In this document: positions 1 to 8,406 of the stretch, piece after piece
Position numbering within the stretch: the first letter of the stretch is position 1
How the letters are laid out: every line of letters starts with the position of its first letter
Source: Paenibacillus macquariensis
GTDB lineage: Bacteria > Bacillota > Bacilli > Paenibacillales > Paenibacillaceae
NCBI RefSeq assembly: GCF_900156375.1
Contig: NZ_FTNK01000004.1
Location: 124,001-188,000 of the forward strand
DNA: 64,000 nt
Direction: 5' to 3'
Program-made: the position numbers and the translations under genes
The notes under the pieces: model-generated
Told to the model about the DNA's origin: nothing
The model's database searches: none
Seen by the model: only the letters and a program-made list of their open reading frames with translations

Positions 1-376
1 CCCCTAAACAATTCGTGAAAAGAACGTTTCTAAGTGTAGATTCAGATAAATCCATCCCAATGAGTTTACAATTTCGAAACACTGTTCTGTGAATGCTTGC
101 GTTACTGAAGTCTACATTGGAAAGGTCACACTTATCAAAAATGACATCGGTTAGCTCCAAATTAGTGAAATTAGAATGGGAAAAGTTCACGTTATTAAAT
201 ATAACCTCATCAAAAGTAACTCGATCTAAGCTCTTATTATCCATTAAGCAGTCTTGAAACTTTCCTCTTTCAATACAATCCTCAGACTGAATCTCCATGG
301 CAAGAGGTGATTTATCGGGTAGATCCAGGGGGATTTTTGGCGATTCCATTTTACTACTTAACTTCTTAGTCTTCAT
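1..376 (-). CDS. Pentapeptide-repeat protein, C-terminus beyond window
   Basis: The minus-strand frame opens at ATG 374-376, eight bases after a GAGGTGGG ribosome binding site, and stays open to base 1, so at least 125 residues are present and the end is missing. After a Lys/Pro-rich start of about 45 residues the protein falls into five-residue steps with Leu or Phe at the centre (VTFDE, VNFSH, SNFTN, CDLSN, VDFSN). This is the A(D/N)LXX pentapeptide-repeat pattern that folds into a right-handed beta-helix. Some relatives mimic DNA and protect gyrase, but most have no known role, and nothing here points to one. It lies downstream of lexA on the same strand, 161 bp away, with its own ribosome binding site. 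The fold is well supported; the function is unknown. Confidence 0.8.
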   Translation of the reverse strand, partial: MKTKKLSSKMESPKIPLDLPDKSPLAMEIQSEDCIERGKFQDCLMDNKSLDRVTFDEVIFNNVNFSHSNFTNLELTDVIFDKCDLSNVDFSNASIHRTVFRNCKLIGMDLSESTLRNVLFTNCLG

Positions 377-537
377 GCGGTTCCCACCTCGTTCTGAACA
401 ATCGTACTCATGTACTTATATCCTCCTTGCAAAAAGAATAATATTCAATTAACCAAAGAAAAGAACACAGCTCATGGTAAGCAACCGTATCCTTTCCTGT
501 CGCATAAATAATTAATAACAATTTGAAATGATGATTG

Positions 538-1164
538 CTAATGAATGTCGCGGAAGAGACCCACAACCTTACCTAGGATCGTGACATGATTTAAACGTAA
601 TGGCTCATAAGTTGGATTCTCAGGTTGGAGTCTGATATGATCCTTCTCTTTATAAAAAGTCTTGACCGTAGCTTCATCTTCCTCGGTCATCGCAACAACG
701 ATATCGCCGTTATCAGCTGTCTGTTGTTGGCGTACAATGACAAGGTCTCCATCATGAATACCAGCTTCAATCATACTATCTCCCATGACAGAGAGCATAA
801 ATACTTTCTCATCACCCACGAAATGTTGAGGAAGTGGGAAATAATCTTCTATATTCTCTGTTGCAGTAATAGGTATACCGGCCGTCACTCTACCAACAAT
901 TGGTACGCGGGATACATCATGAGTGAAAAGATGAGAGTTCTCAGACTCTTCTTGTCCCAAAATTTCAATCGCTCGCGGTTTAGTTGGATCTCTACGAATG
1001 AGGCCTTTCTTTTCTAAGCGGTCCAAATGTCCGTGTACAGTTGAACTAGAAGCTAGTCCAACAGCTTCTCCGATCTCCCGTACGGATGGTGGATATCCCT
1101 TAGTACGTACTTCGTTACGTATGAATTCTAGTATAGACTGTTGTCGGCTAGATATCTTCGACAT
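538..1164 (-). CDS. lexA: SOS repressor LexA
   Basis: LexA represses DNA-damage genes and cleaves itself when RecA filaments form. The 208-residue product has the usual family length. Residues 1-65 form a winged helix-turn-helix ([10 protein letters not shown], then [10 protein letters not shown]). The self-cleavage site is the Ala95-Gly96 pair in GRVTAGIP. The catalytic dyad is Ser130 (GDSM) and Lys168 (ATVK). I chose ATG 1162-1164 because GAGGTGGG sits just upstream; an in-frame extension to 1281 would read through the promoter and operators. The gene is divergent from a LysM gene, as lexA is from yneA in Bacillus, and four LexA boxes lie between them, so autoregulation is expected. Confidence 0.97.
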   Translation of the reverse strand: MSKISSRQQSILEFIRNEVRTKGYPPSVREIGEAVGLASSSTVHGHLDRLEKKGLIRRDPTKPRAIEILGQEESENSHLFTHDVSRVPIVGRVTAGIPITATENIEDYFPLPQHFVGDEKVFMLSVMGDSMIEAGIHDGDLVIVRQQQTADNGDIVVAMTEEDEATVKTFYKEKDHIRLQPENPTYEPLRLNHVTILGKVVGLFRDIH

Positions 1165-1197
1165 ATTTACCCACCTCATTAAAGTGACTTTCGGGAA

Positions 1198-1226
1198 ATT
1201 ATAACATAGAACTGCCGTTCGCACAA
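1198..1226 (-). promoter_or_regulatory. lexA promoter
   Basis: On the minus strand TTGTGC (1221-1226) and TATAAT (1198-1203) are separated by exactly 17 bp, a good sigma-A match. The -35 hexamer overlaps the LexA box at 1224-1237, which fits self-repression. Confidence 0.7.
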
Positions 1227-1324
1227 ACGTAGGTTCTAAATTGGCAAGAACGTTTGTTCTAAAAAGTGTTGAAAGAAACAAGTGTTCGTGTTATAGTTAT
1301 TTCAATAACAAGAACAAACGTTTG
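1224..1324. promoter_or_regulatory. Cluster of four LexA (DinR) boxes
   Basis: Four matches to the Gram-positive LexA operator (GAAC-N4-GTTC/T) lie between lexA and the LysM gene. They are at 1224-1237 (reverse-strand GAACCTACGTTT), 1247-1260 (perfect AGAACGTTTGTTCT), 1275-1288 (reverse-strand CGAACACTTGTTTC) and 1311-1324 (AGAACAAACGTTTG). The third fills the spacer of the yneA promoter and the first overlaps the lexA -35 box, so LexA should shut both genes. Confidence 0.85.
1269..1297 (+). promoter_or_regulatory. yneA promoter
   Basis: TTGAAA (1269-1274) and TATAGT (1292-1297) are spaced by 17 bp. A LexA box fills the spacer, so repression by promoter occlusion is expected. Confidence 0.7.
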
Positions 1325-1339
1325 GGAGATGGTATTAAT

Positions 1340-1714
1340 ATGTTGAGATATAGTACTTACGAAAGTATTCATAGACCTAGTAGCGATGCACTTACACGTA
1401 CAAATACATATGCATGGAGAGTAAAACTAAATGCTTTCATATCCCCACAGTTGATTAAGAGACTGATATGGGTGTTGTTACTATTGACAGTAGGCTGTAC
1501 TGGGATGGTCAGTGCATTTGCTAATTCTGCCGGAGAGGTTCGTGAAGAGAGACATTTGATCATTCAGCCTGGAGATACGCTTTGGGGGATTGCCATTCAA
1601 GAGAAACCTGCTGGTATGGATACTCGCGTATACATCAAAGAAATGAAACATTTAAATGAATTATCTAGCGGTACAATCAAGGCTGGAGAGGTGCTCTCAT
1701 TACCACAATACTGA
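1340..1714 (+). CDS. yneA: YneA-like SOS cell-division suppressor (TM + LysM)
   Basis: YneA is the SOS-induced inhibitor that delays septum formation during DNA damage in Bacillus. The 124-residue product has a basic N-terminus, one membrane segment at about residues 41-60, and a LysM peptidoglycan-binding domain from about 71 to 122 (IIQPGDTLWGIA at its start, AGEVLSLP at its end). This matches YneA in layout and length. I chose ATG 1340 with GGGAG 1324-1328 upstream; starts further left would lie inside the promoter and operators. It is divergent from lexA under LexA-box control and is followed by a ynzC-like gene, as in the B. subtilis yneA operon. The yneB resolvase gene usually found between them is absent. 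Confidence 0.85.
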   Translation: MLRYSTYESIHRPSSDALTRTNTYAWRVKLNAFISPQLIKRLIWVLLLLTVGCTGMVSAFANSAGEVREERHLIIQPGDTLWGIAIQEKPAGMDTRVYIKEMKHLNELSSGTIKAGEVLSLPQY

Positions 1715-1812
1715 ATTAGAACGTTCAATAGAGCTTGCTGAGGAGGAATCCTTGACAAGCTCTTTTTATCATGGCAAAGTTAGTACTGTTAGTCTTGATT
1801 GGAGGAAAGTTT

Positions 1813-2016
1813 ATGGATATAGACAACGTGATATTACGTATTAATGAACTTGCCCAAAAGAAGAAAACAGTAGGCTTAAATGAGGATGAAATGCAAGAAC
1901 GTGCGCGTCTACGTGAACACTACCTTCAGAACATTCGTAACAATTTCAAGCAACAGTTGGATTCGATAGAATTCACAGATGAACTATCGAGTTCTGATCA
2001 AGACAGTAATAAGTAA
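1813..2016 (+). CDS. DUF896/YnzC-family small protein
   Basis: This 67-residue protein has the compact helical hairpin typical of the DUF896 (YnzC) family: it opens MDIDNVILRINELAQK, contains GLNEDEMQERARLREHYL, and ends in an acidic tail. YnzC of B. subtilis is encoded with lexA and yneA and is LexA-controlled; its biochemical role is not settled. I chose ATG 1813, eight bases after GGAGG, over a 14-residue upstream extension. It lies about 100 bp behind yneA with no clear promoter between them, so it is probably transcribed from the SOS promoter. Confidence 0.85.
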   Translation: MDIDNVILRINELAQKKKTVGLNEDEMQERARLREHYLQNIRNNFKQQLDSIEFTDELSSSDQDSNK

Positions 2017-2042
2017 ACCTACATTATAAGGGGGACAACGGC

Positions 2043-2582
2043 ATGGCTCGTTCGTGGGAGAGAATGGTACAGAAAAATAAAACCCAGCTCAATAAGCAAC
2101 GTAAGAAACAAGGTAAATCAAGCATTTCCAGTATGTCGAGTGCAGGATCTGCGGCAAGTGGAGAAGCTTTTAAGGGTCGTAAAATAGCTCTTCCTGTTGT
2201 GTTAGTTTTGTTAGCATGTTTATATGGACTACTTGGTATTGCTTCAAGTAATGTTCCTGGCAAAGAGAACTTAAATACACCTACGATGACATGGTTTATC
2301 ATGGGGGCATACATTTTACTTGGGGTCATTATTTATTTGAGACGTCCATACTTGCTTGTAGGTAAAGATACATTACAGACGACGAGGTTAAATAGAGTGC
2401 GTGACATATCAGCTTCTAAGATTACAAACATTAAAGTAGCCAAGGGTTCCGTTGTGATCGAGCAGAGTGGCAAGGGTGGTAACTGGGTATTTACTCGTCT
2501 CATTAACCGCTATGATATTCAAGCTATGGGGTTACGATTGGAAGAATTCGCTAAAGCAAACAACATACCTTTCGAAAAGTAA
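2043..2582 (+). CDS. Two-TM membrane protein, function unknown
   Basis: The 179-residue protein starts with a very basic, Ser-rich cytoplasmic stretch (residues 1-55). Two hydrophobic segments follow, at about 56-75 and 87-105. A soluble tail of about 75 residues, rich in alternating beta-like segments, ends the protein. I do not recognise a catalytic motif; the tail could be a small PH-like fold, which is only an impression. GGGGGAC at 2030-2036 precedes the ATG. The gene sits between the ynzC-like gene and a HAD phosphatase gene and ends three bases before the latter's possible GTG start, so the two may be cotranscribed. Confidence 0.6.
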   Translation: MARSWERMVQKNKTQLNKQRKKQGKSSISSMSSAGSAASGEAFKGRKIALPVVLVLLACLYGLLGIASSNVPGKENLNTPTMTWFIMGAYILLGVIIYLRRPYLLVGKDTLQTTRLNRVRDISASKITNIKVAKGSVVIEQSGKGGNWVFTRLINRYDIQAMGLRLEEFAKANNIPFEK

Positions 2583-2606
2583 TGGGTGAGGGAGAGAATT
2601 AGAGAG

Positions 2607-3401
2607 ATGTCGATAAATGCTGTTATGTTTGATTTAGATGACACCCTATTGTGGGATGATCGTAGTGTTGAGGAATCTTTTGAAGCCACTTGTAAGAGAG
2701 CTGCTGATATTACTGGAATAGATCCTATTCAATTAGAAGCTGCTGTTAGAATTGAAGCTAGAGCGCTGTATGAGTCATATGAGACATATCCTTTCACTAC
2801 CATGATTGGCATTAACCCATTTGAAGGACTCTGGGGGCACTTTACTGCAGGGGAACAATCTGAATTTCGTCAGCTAGAACAGATTGTTCCTTTATATCGT
2901 AAAGAATCATGGAGACTTGGCCTTTTGAAAATGGGTATTGACGACGCTCAGTTGGGTGCGGAACTTGCTGAGCAATTCGGAGCGGAAAGACGTTCTCGTC
3001 CACATGTATATGAGGAAACCTTTCAAGTGCTTAAAGAATTACGTGGAAAGGTGAAATTACTTTTACTTACGAATGGATGTCCAGCATTACAGCAAGAGAA
3101 GTTGGATGGTGTTCCAGAATTAGCTCCTTATTTCGATGAGATTATCATTTCTGGTCAATTCGGTAAAGGTAAACCGGACGTTTCTATTTTTAATCATGCA
3201 CTTTCTAGACTAGGCGTTACTAACGATCAAGCACTTATGGTTGGTGATAAACTGACGACGGATATCCGTGGAGGTCTAGCTGCAGGAATTCAGACGGTAT
3301 GGATTAATAGAACCAACAAACCTGCGGACCCAGAAATTGTACCCAACTTCGAAATTGAGCATCTATCACAACTGCACAAGATCATTGCTCAATTCTCTTA
3401 A
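2607..3401 (+). CDS. HAD-superfamily hydrolase (phosphatase)
   Basis: The protein is a haloacid-dehalogenase-type phosphatase of about 264 residues. Motif I is MFDLDDTL, with nucleophile Asp9 and Asp11. Motif II is the Thr in LLLLTNG. Motif III is the Lys in GKGKPD. Motif IV is the acidic pair in MVGDKLTTDI. The helical region between motifs I and II is a C1-type cap, as in subfamily IA (YsaA/YjjG-like enzymes). The substrate cannot be read from sequence. I place the start at ATG 2607; a GTG at 2586 is possible but lies on top of the purine-rich ribosome binding stretch. A hairpin terminator follows at 3449. Confidence 0.85.
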   Translation: MSINAVMFDLDDTLLWDDRSVEESFEATCKRAADITGIDPIQLEAAVRIEARALYESYETYPFTTMIGINPFEGLWGHFTAGEQSEFRQLEQIVPLYRKESWRLGLLKMGIDDAQLGAELAEQFGAERRSRPHVYEETFQVLKELRGKVKLLLLTNGCPALQQEKLDGVPELAPYFDEIIISGQFGKGKPDVSIFNHALSRLGVTNDQALMVGDKLTTDIRGGLAAGIQTVWINRTNKPADPEIVPNFEIEHLSQLHKIIAQFS

Positions 3402-3448
3402 AACATTATTTCACCAAAAATATGGATTTGTTCTCATTTGTTTGTATC

Positions 3449-3490
3449 AAAAGCCTTTTTCTCTGTTTCGGTAGAGTGAGAGGTTTTTTT
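3449..3490 (+). terminator. Imperfect U-tailed hairpin
   Basis: AAAGCC (3450-3455) can pair with GGTTTT (3482 onward), with an inner CTCT/AGAG stem, and the run of seven T's follows at once. The middle of the stem is mismatched, so this is a moderate call for the end of the HAD transcript. Confidence 0.5.
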
Positions 3491-3633
3491 GTTTATATGA
3501 TAAATGTCACAATATTGTGTATAAATGATTCGTTCTGATGGAGTTTGAGCTTTATAATAGAATTGATAAGTAGAATGAGTACATACTGGTTAGATTTGAT
3601 AGGCAATGAGTAATTAGAAAGGTTGGTAAATCT

Positions 3634-4053
3634 ATGAGAAGAATGATCGCGGGTACAAGTTTATTATTGATCCTATTAACGGGAGTTGTGGGGTGTAGTA
3701 GTGCAAGTAAAGACCACGCAGGGATGGATATGGTGAACGATGGTTCGTTATCACCAGTTATCGTAGAATTAAGCATTCAACCTGATCCGGTGAAAGTGAA
3801 AGAGAACGTGAAGATTGAAGTTCTAGTGACTCAGAATAACAAGCAAGTGACGGATGCAGATAAAGTGAGCATTGAAATCGTACCTACAGCAGCCAATGGG
3901 AAACATATAGAGATGCCTGCTAAGCATGTGGGTGATGGGAAATATGTCTTGGAGACAAGCTTTGATCAAGCGGATAAGTATAGTGTTACTTCTCATGTAA
4001 CGGTTGGCGCTATGCATACGATGCCAAAGAAAGAAATAACCGTTACGGACTGA
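3634..4053 (+). CDS. Lipoprotein with YtkA/FixH-like domain
   Basis: The 139-residue product has a lipoprotein signal: basic start, hydrophobic core, and lipobox VVGC with the modified Cys at residue 21. The mature part, after a short Asp/Met/His-containing linker, is one all-beta domain (VIVELSIQPDPVKV, then VTQNNKQV, then HVGDGKYVLETSF). This resembles the YtkA-like/FixH immunoglobulin-type fold found in membrane-attached proteins near copper or respiratory genes. The Met/His-rich tail (GAMHTMPKK) would suit metal contact, but that is inference. It has its own ribosome binding site (AGAAAGG) and a strong terminator, so it is probably monocistronic. Confidence 0.75.
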   Translation: MRRMIAGTSLLLILLTGVVGCSSASKDHAGMDMVNDGSLSPVIVELSIQPDPVKVKENVKIEVLVTQNNKQVTDADKVSIEIVPTAANGKHIEMPAKHVGDGKYVLETSFDQADKYSVTSHVTVGAMHTMPKKEITVTD

Positions 4054-4071
4054 ATGAACGCTATATAAAAT

Positions 4072-4121
4072 AAAAAGACAACCTCACTTTTCCATAAACG
4101 GAAAGGATGGGGTTGTCTTTT
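4072..4121. terminator. Bidirectional terminator
   Basis: AAAAAGACAACC... pairs with ...GGTTGTCTTTT in a long hairpin whose inner arms are TTTCC and GGAAA. A and T runs flank both sides, so it can end the lipoprotein gene on the plus strand and the dioxygenase gene on the minus strand. Confidence 0.9.
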
Positions 4122-4139
4122 AAAGTGTGAAATATATGA

Positions 4140-4682
4140 TTAAGCTTTCTTAAAGTCAGGATCATTGACAGGTGATGACACCCAGCCATTCTCTTCGATA
4201 AAGAGGCGAACAGCGATAATCTGACGGTTATCCATTAATGTGAAGAAATGATTCGTATTCTCGGGTACAGAGATAACATCTCCAGCAGATAATTCAACAT
4301 CGAAATAGCCAACATCTGCAGATCCTTTGATAACAAAGATTCCTTTACCAGACACAATGGCACGAATTTCATCTTCCGTATGGGTATGGACTTCTTCAAA
4401 TTTGTTAAGAAGTTCACTCAGATTCGGAGTTGAATCGGAAAGTGTGATGACATCCCATATTTTATATCCACGACGTGCAGCCAAATCTTGAATTTCCGCA
4501 TCATAAATCTTTAGGATTGTGCTTTTCTGTTCATCCGTTAAAATGAAATTGTTTTGTAGTTCTTCTGGCAACTTAGCCGGTTCCCAACTTTCATAAATAA
4601 CATCTTGACTCTCCAAAAAAGTACGGACATTTTCTTCTCCAGTGATGCGTTCGTTCGTGTTTCTAATAACGATTTCAGCCAT
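4140..4682 (-). CDS. mtnD: Acireductone dioxygenase
   Basis: This enzyme splits the acireductone of the methionine salvage pathway, giving the keto acid precursor of methionine when iron is bound. The 180-residue cupin has the family's metal site: His99 and His101 in EVHTHTEDE, Glu105 in the same motif, and His145 in NTNHFF. Length and ends fit the family. I chose ATG 4680-4682, with GAAGGG just upstream, over a 12-residue extension. No other mtn genes are adjacent. It is divergent from metH, so the intergenic region separates salvage from remethylation of homocysteine and may be jointly controlled. Confidence 0.93.
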   Translation of the reverse strand: MAEIVIRNTNERITGEENVRTFLESQDVIYESWEPAKLPEELQNNFILTDEQKSTILKIYDAEIQDLAARRGYKIWDVITLSDSTPNLSELLNKFEEVHTHTEDEIRAIVSGKGIFVIKGSADVGYFDVELSAGDVISVPENTNHFFTLMDNRQIIAVRLFIEENGWVSSPVNDPDFKKA

Positions 4683-4753
4683 TCGTAACCCTTCTTTCCC
4701 ACTTGGTTTAATTAGCATTATAATATAGGTTTATTTCTTTGTCGATGATTGAT

Positions 4754-4768
4754 TTAGCAAAATGCTAA
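4754..4768. promoter_or_regulatory. Perfect 6 bp inverted repeat, possible operator
   Basis: TTAGCA-AAA-TGCTAA lies in the 176 bp between mtnD and metH. It is small enough to be a protein-binding site for a dimer and is placed to affect either gene. No riboswitch consensus was recognised in this gap. The regulator, if any, is unknown. Confidence 0.35.
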
Positions 4769-4858
4769 GCCTATCAAGAGAAATTGCACGGAAGTTGCTT
4801 CTCTATTGTAACGTATTCTGTTAAAATAATATTTAACGTTTTGCAGGGGGGATATAAG

Positions 4859-7800
4859 TTGAATATACAGAGCCTAGAAGAATCATTAAAAGAACGAATA
4901 TTCATCATGGATGGCGCTATGGGGACAATGATCCAGCAAGAGGATCTATCGCCAGCAGATTTTGGTGGAGAAGAGTTAGATGGTTGTAATGAAATGTTAG
5001 TTCTTACCCGTCCAGATGTGATTGAACGAATTCATGAAGAGTATCTGGCTGCAGGTGCAGATATGATTGAGACCAATACATTCGGTGCAACTTCAGTTGT
5101 ACTTGCTGATTATGATATACCTGAAATGGCTCGGGAAATCAACTTGAAAGCTGCTGAAATTGCACGCCGAGCTGCAGATAAATATAGTACGGATAGTAAA
5201 CCTCGTTATGTTGTAGGTGCAATGGGGCCTACGACGAAGACCTTGTCTGTGACAGGTGGGGTTACCTTTAAGGAATTAATTGTATCTTATGAGGAACAAG
5301 CCCTTGCTTTGATCGAGGGTGGTGTCGACATGTTGTTGTTAGAGACGAGTCAAGACACGTTGAATGTGAAGGCAGGAAGTATTGGTATTCGTCAAGCTTT
5401 TGAAACCAGTGGTGTGACATTACCTATAATGATCTCGGGTACGATAGAACCGATGGGTACAACTTTAGCTGGTCAGAATATTGAGTCCTTCTATTTATCG
5501 CTGGAGCATCTTAATCCGATTTCAATCGGACTCAACTGTGCTACAGGACCTGAGTTTATGCGAGATCATATTCGTTCTCTTGCTGCCATGGCCAAAACAG
5601 CTGTAAGTTGTTATCCCAATGCTGGACTACCGGATGAGAACGGGCATTATCATGAGTCACCTGAATCACTTGCCTTTAAGATCGCTGACTTTGCTTCAAA
5701 TGGCTGGTTGAATATTGCAGGAGGATGCTGTGGAACGACACCAGAACATATCCGAGTGATGGCAGAGACGCTATCTAAATATGAAGCTCGTCGTGTGTAC
5801 GGGGAACATCCTCCAGCAATTTCTGGTATTGATGCAGTCTTTGTTGAAGAGGATAATCGTCCAATCATGATCGGAGAGCGTACGAATATTTCGGGTTCTC
5901 GGAAATTCAAACGCCTAATTAAAGAAGAGAAGTTTGATGAGGCTTCTGAAATTGCACGTTCTCAAGTCAAGGGTGGAGCCCAAATTATAGATATAAACCT
6001 TCAGGACACGGATATCGATGAGGAATTCGCTGTGAATCATTTCCTTCCAATGGTAGCTAAGAAGATCAAAGCTCCGTTGATGATTGATTCTACATATGAT
6101 CACATTATCGAATTGGGACTTCAGTATTCGCAAGGGAAAGCGATAATTAACTCTATTAACCTTGAAGATGGTGAATCAAAATTCGAATCCGTTGTTCCTC
6201 TGATACATCGATATGGAGCAGCAGTAGTATGTATCTTGATTGATGAGCGTGGACAAGCGGTCACACGTGAAGCTAAGCTTGAAGTGGCAACGCGTTCGTA
6301 TGATCTTCTTGTGAATAAGTATGGTTTACATCCATCGGATATCATATTTGACCCTAATATGTTCCCAGTAGGTTCTGGTGATCCACAGTATATCGGTTCG
6401 GCTGTTGAGACGATAGAGGGGATTAAGTTAATTAAGGAGAAGTTCCCTCTGGCTAAAACCATTCTTGGACTAAGTAATATCTCCTTTGGTTTACCTGATG
6501 CGGGGCGTGAAGTATTAAATTCAGTATATTTGTACGAATGTACAAAAGCTGGACTTGATTATGCTATTGTGAACACGGAAAAGCTAGAAAGATACGCTTC
6601 TATATCGCAAGAAGAACGTCGCCTTGCAGAAGATCTTATTTATCATACGGATGATAAGACGCTTGCTGATTTTGTAGCAGCCTTCAGAGAAAAGAAAATC
6701 GTCAAAAAGGAAGAGATCTCTAATCTTACATTAGAAGAACGTCTTGCTTCTTATGTTGTTGAAGGAACGAAAGAAGGACTTCTTCCTGACTTAGAAGAGG
6801 GACTGAAGAAATATTCTGCACTAGAATTGATCAATGGCGCTCTAATGACCGGAATGGCGGAAGTAGGCAGACTTTTCAACAATAATGAACTTATTGTTGC
6901 TGAAGTATTGCAAAGTGCTGAAGTTATGAAAGCATCCGTAACGTATCTTGAGGATTTCATGGAGAAGGATGAGAGCAGCGTTAAAGGTAAAGTCATTTTA
7001 GCGACAGTAAAAGGTGATGTTCATGATATTGGAAAGAACTTAGTTGAGATTATTCTTTCTAATAATGGTTACCAGATCATAAACTTGGGTATAAAAGTAC
7101 CACCTGATAAGATTATAGAAGCTTATCGAAATGAGAAAGCCGATATCATTGGCTTATCTGGATTACTTGTAAAATCGGCTCAGCAAATGATCGTTACTGC
7201 TCAGGATTTGAAGATTGCAGACATTGATGTTCCGATTATGGTAGGTGGAGCTGCACTTACTCGCAAGTTCACCAAAACGCGTATTAAACCAGAGTATGAT
7301 GGTATGGTTGTCTATGCGAAGGATGCTATGGATGGGTTAGATATTGCAAACAAACTGATGGACCCAGAACTGCGGGAAGTGATGATAGCAGAGATGCTTG
7401 TTGAACAAGAGGCGATCTTAGCTGCTAGCCTTGAGACCGTACCATTACCAGTGTTGACTCGTGCAGTGAAGTCTACGATTGCAACGGACAACCCTGTGCT
7501 TATTCCACCAGATACAGAACGTCACGTTCTTCGTAATTATCCTATTTCTCATATTATTCCTTATGTGAATATGCAGATGTTGTTAGGTCACCATCTTGGG
7601 TTGCGTGGTTCGGTGGAAACATTATTAGCAGAAGGTAATGCGAAAGCAGTGGAACTAAAAGCGAGTGTAGATACTATATTAGATGAGGCAAGAGAGAATG
7701 CAATTATTCAAGCTCATGCGATATACCGCTTCTTCCCAGCACAATCTCAAGGCAATGATATTATTATCTATGATCCAGAAGATCATTCGAAAGTGTTACA

Positions 7801-8299
7801 CACATTCACTTTCCCTCGTCAGAGAGTAGAACCGCATCTTTGTCTATCTGATTTCTTGAAATCTGTAGAGAGTGGAATTATGGATTATGTAGGATTCCTT
7901 ATCGTTACGGCAGGACATGGGGTTCAACAACTGTCTACAACTTGGAAGGAAAACGGTGATTATCTTCGTTCGCATGTGCTGCAAGCCGTTGCGCTAGAGA
8001 CCGCGGAAGGATTAGCAGAACGTATCCATCATATGATGCGCGATTCGTGGGGCTTCCCTGATCCAGCGGATATGACGATGAAGAAACGTCATGGTGCTCG
8101 TTATCAAGGGATCAGAGTATCTTTTGGTTATCCAGCTTGTCCAGATTTAGAAGATCAAGGACCGTTATTTAAGCTTCTACAACCAGAAGACGTGGGTATC
8201 GAGTTAACGGAAGGGTTCATGATGGAACCAGAAGCTTCTGTATCCGCGATGGTATTTAGTCATCCACAGGCTCAATACTTTAATGTTGAGAAAGCATAA
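4859..8299 (+). CDS. metH: Cobalamin-dependent methionine synthase
   Basis: MetH moves a methyl group from methyltetrahydrofolate through cobalamin to homocysteine. The 1146-residue product has all modules. The homocysteine domain occupies about residues 1-320, with zinc cysteines in GLNCATG (near 226) and GGCCGT (near 290). The pterin domain follows (GERTNISGS). The helical cap leads to the B12 domain with GDVHDIGKN, where His722 is the cobalt ligand. The reactivation domain, which uses S-adenosylmethionine, runs from about 890 to the end (RVSFGYPACPD). I chose TTG 4859, nine bases after GGGGGG, because an upstream ATG extension of 25 residues has no ribosome binding site. It is transcribed alone, divergent from mtnD. 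Confidence 0.97.
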   Translation: MNIQSLEESLKERIFIMDGAMGTMIQQEDLSPADFGGEELDGCNEMLVLTRPDVIERIHEEYLAAGADMIETNTFGATSVVLADYDIPEMAREINLKAAEIARRAADKYSTDSKPRYVVGAMGPTTKTLSVTGGVTFKELIVSYEEQALALIEGGVDMLLLETSQDTLNVKAGSIGIRQAFETSGVTLPIMISGTIEPMGTTLAGQNIESFYLSLEHLNPISIGLNCATGPEFMRDHIRSLAAMAKTAVSCYPNAGLPDENGHYHESPESLAFKIADFASNGWLNIAGGCCGTTPEHIRVMAETLSKYEARRVYGEHPPAISGIDAVFVEEDNRPIMIGERTNISGSRKFKRLIKEEKFDEASEIARSQVKGGAQIIDINLQDTDIDEEFAVNHFLPMVAKKIKAPLMIDSTYDHIIELGLQYSQGKAIINSINLEDGESKFESVVPLIHRYGAAVVCILIDERGQAVTREAKLEVATRSYDLLVNKYGLHPSDIIFDPNMFPVGSGDPQYIGSAVETIEGIKLIKEKFPLAKTILGLSNISFGLPDAGREVLNSVYLYECTKAGLDYAIVNTEKLERYASISQEERRLAEDLIYHTDDKTLADFVAAFREKKIVKKEEISNLTLEERLASYVVEGTKEGLLPDLEEGLKKYSALELINGALMTGMAEVGRLFNNNELIVAEVLQSAEVMKASVTYLEDFMEKDESSVKGKVILATVKGDVHDIGKNLVEIILSNNGYQIINLGIKVPPDKIIEAYRNEKADIIGLSGLLVKSAQQMIVTAQDLKIADIDVPIMVGGAALTRKFTKTRIKPEYDGMVVYAKDAMDGLDIANKLMDPELREVMIAEMLVEQEAILAASLETVPLPVLTRAVKSTIATDNPVLIPPDTERHVLRNYPISHIIPYVNMQMLLGHHLGLRGSVETLLAEGNAKAVELKASVDTILDEARENAIIQAHAIYRFFPAQSQGNDIIIYDPEDHSKVLHTFTFPRQRVEPHLCLSDFLKSVESGIMDYVGFLIVTAGHGVQQLSTTWKENGDYLRSHVLQAVALETAEGLAERIHHMMRDSWGFPDPADMTMKKRHGARYQGIRVSFGYPACPDLEDQGPLFKLLQPEDVGIELTEGFMMEPEASVSAMVFSHPQAQYFNVEKA

Positions 8300-8341
8300 A
8301 TTAACGTTAAATATGAAGTAAATACCACTTGGACATATCAG

Positions 8342-8375
8342 CATAAGATCCTCCGATATTTCGGGGGATCTTATG
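8342..8375. terminator. Very stable 15 bp hairpin after metH
   Basis: CATAAGATCCTCCGA (8342-8356) pairs with TCGGGGGATCTTATG (8361-8375) around a four-base loop, with one T-G wobble. It lies 43 bp after metH and 31 bp before rnz. There is no proper T-run, so it may be a weak terminator, an RNA-stabilising end, or both. Confidence 0.6.
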
Positions 8376-8406
8376 TTGGGTTGTTGAAAGGAGAAAGATA
8401 AGAAGC

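Noticed and set aside
1165..1281. 39-residue extension of LexA
   Set aside because: It would run through the lexA promoter and LexA boxes; ATG 1162-1164 has a clear ribosome binding site.
4784..4858. 25-residue N-terminal extension of MetH from ATG 4784
   Set aside because: No ribosome binding site, hydrophobic non-family sequence, and a TTG with GGGGGG at 4859 matches the family start.
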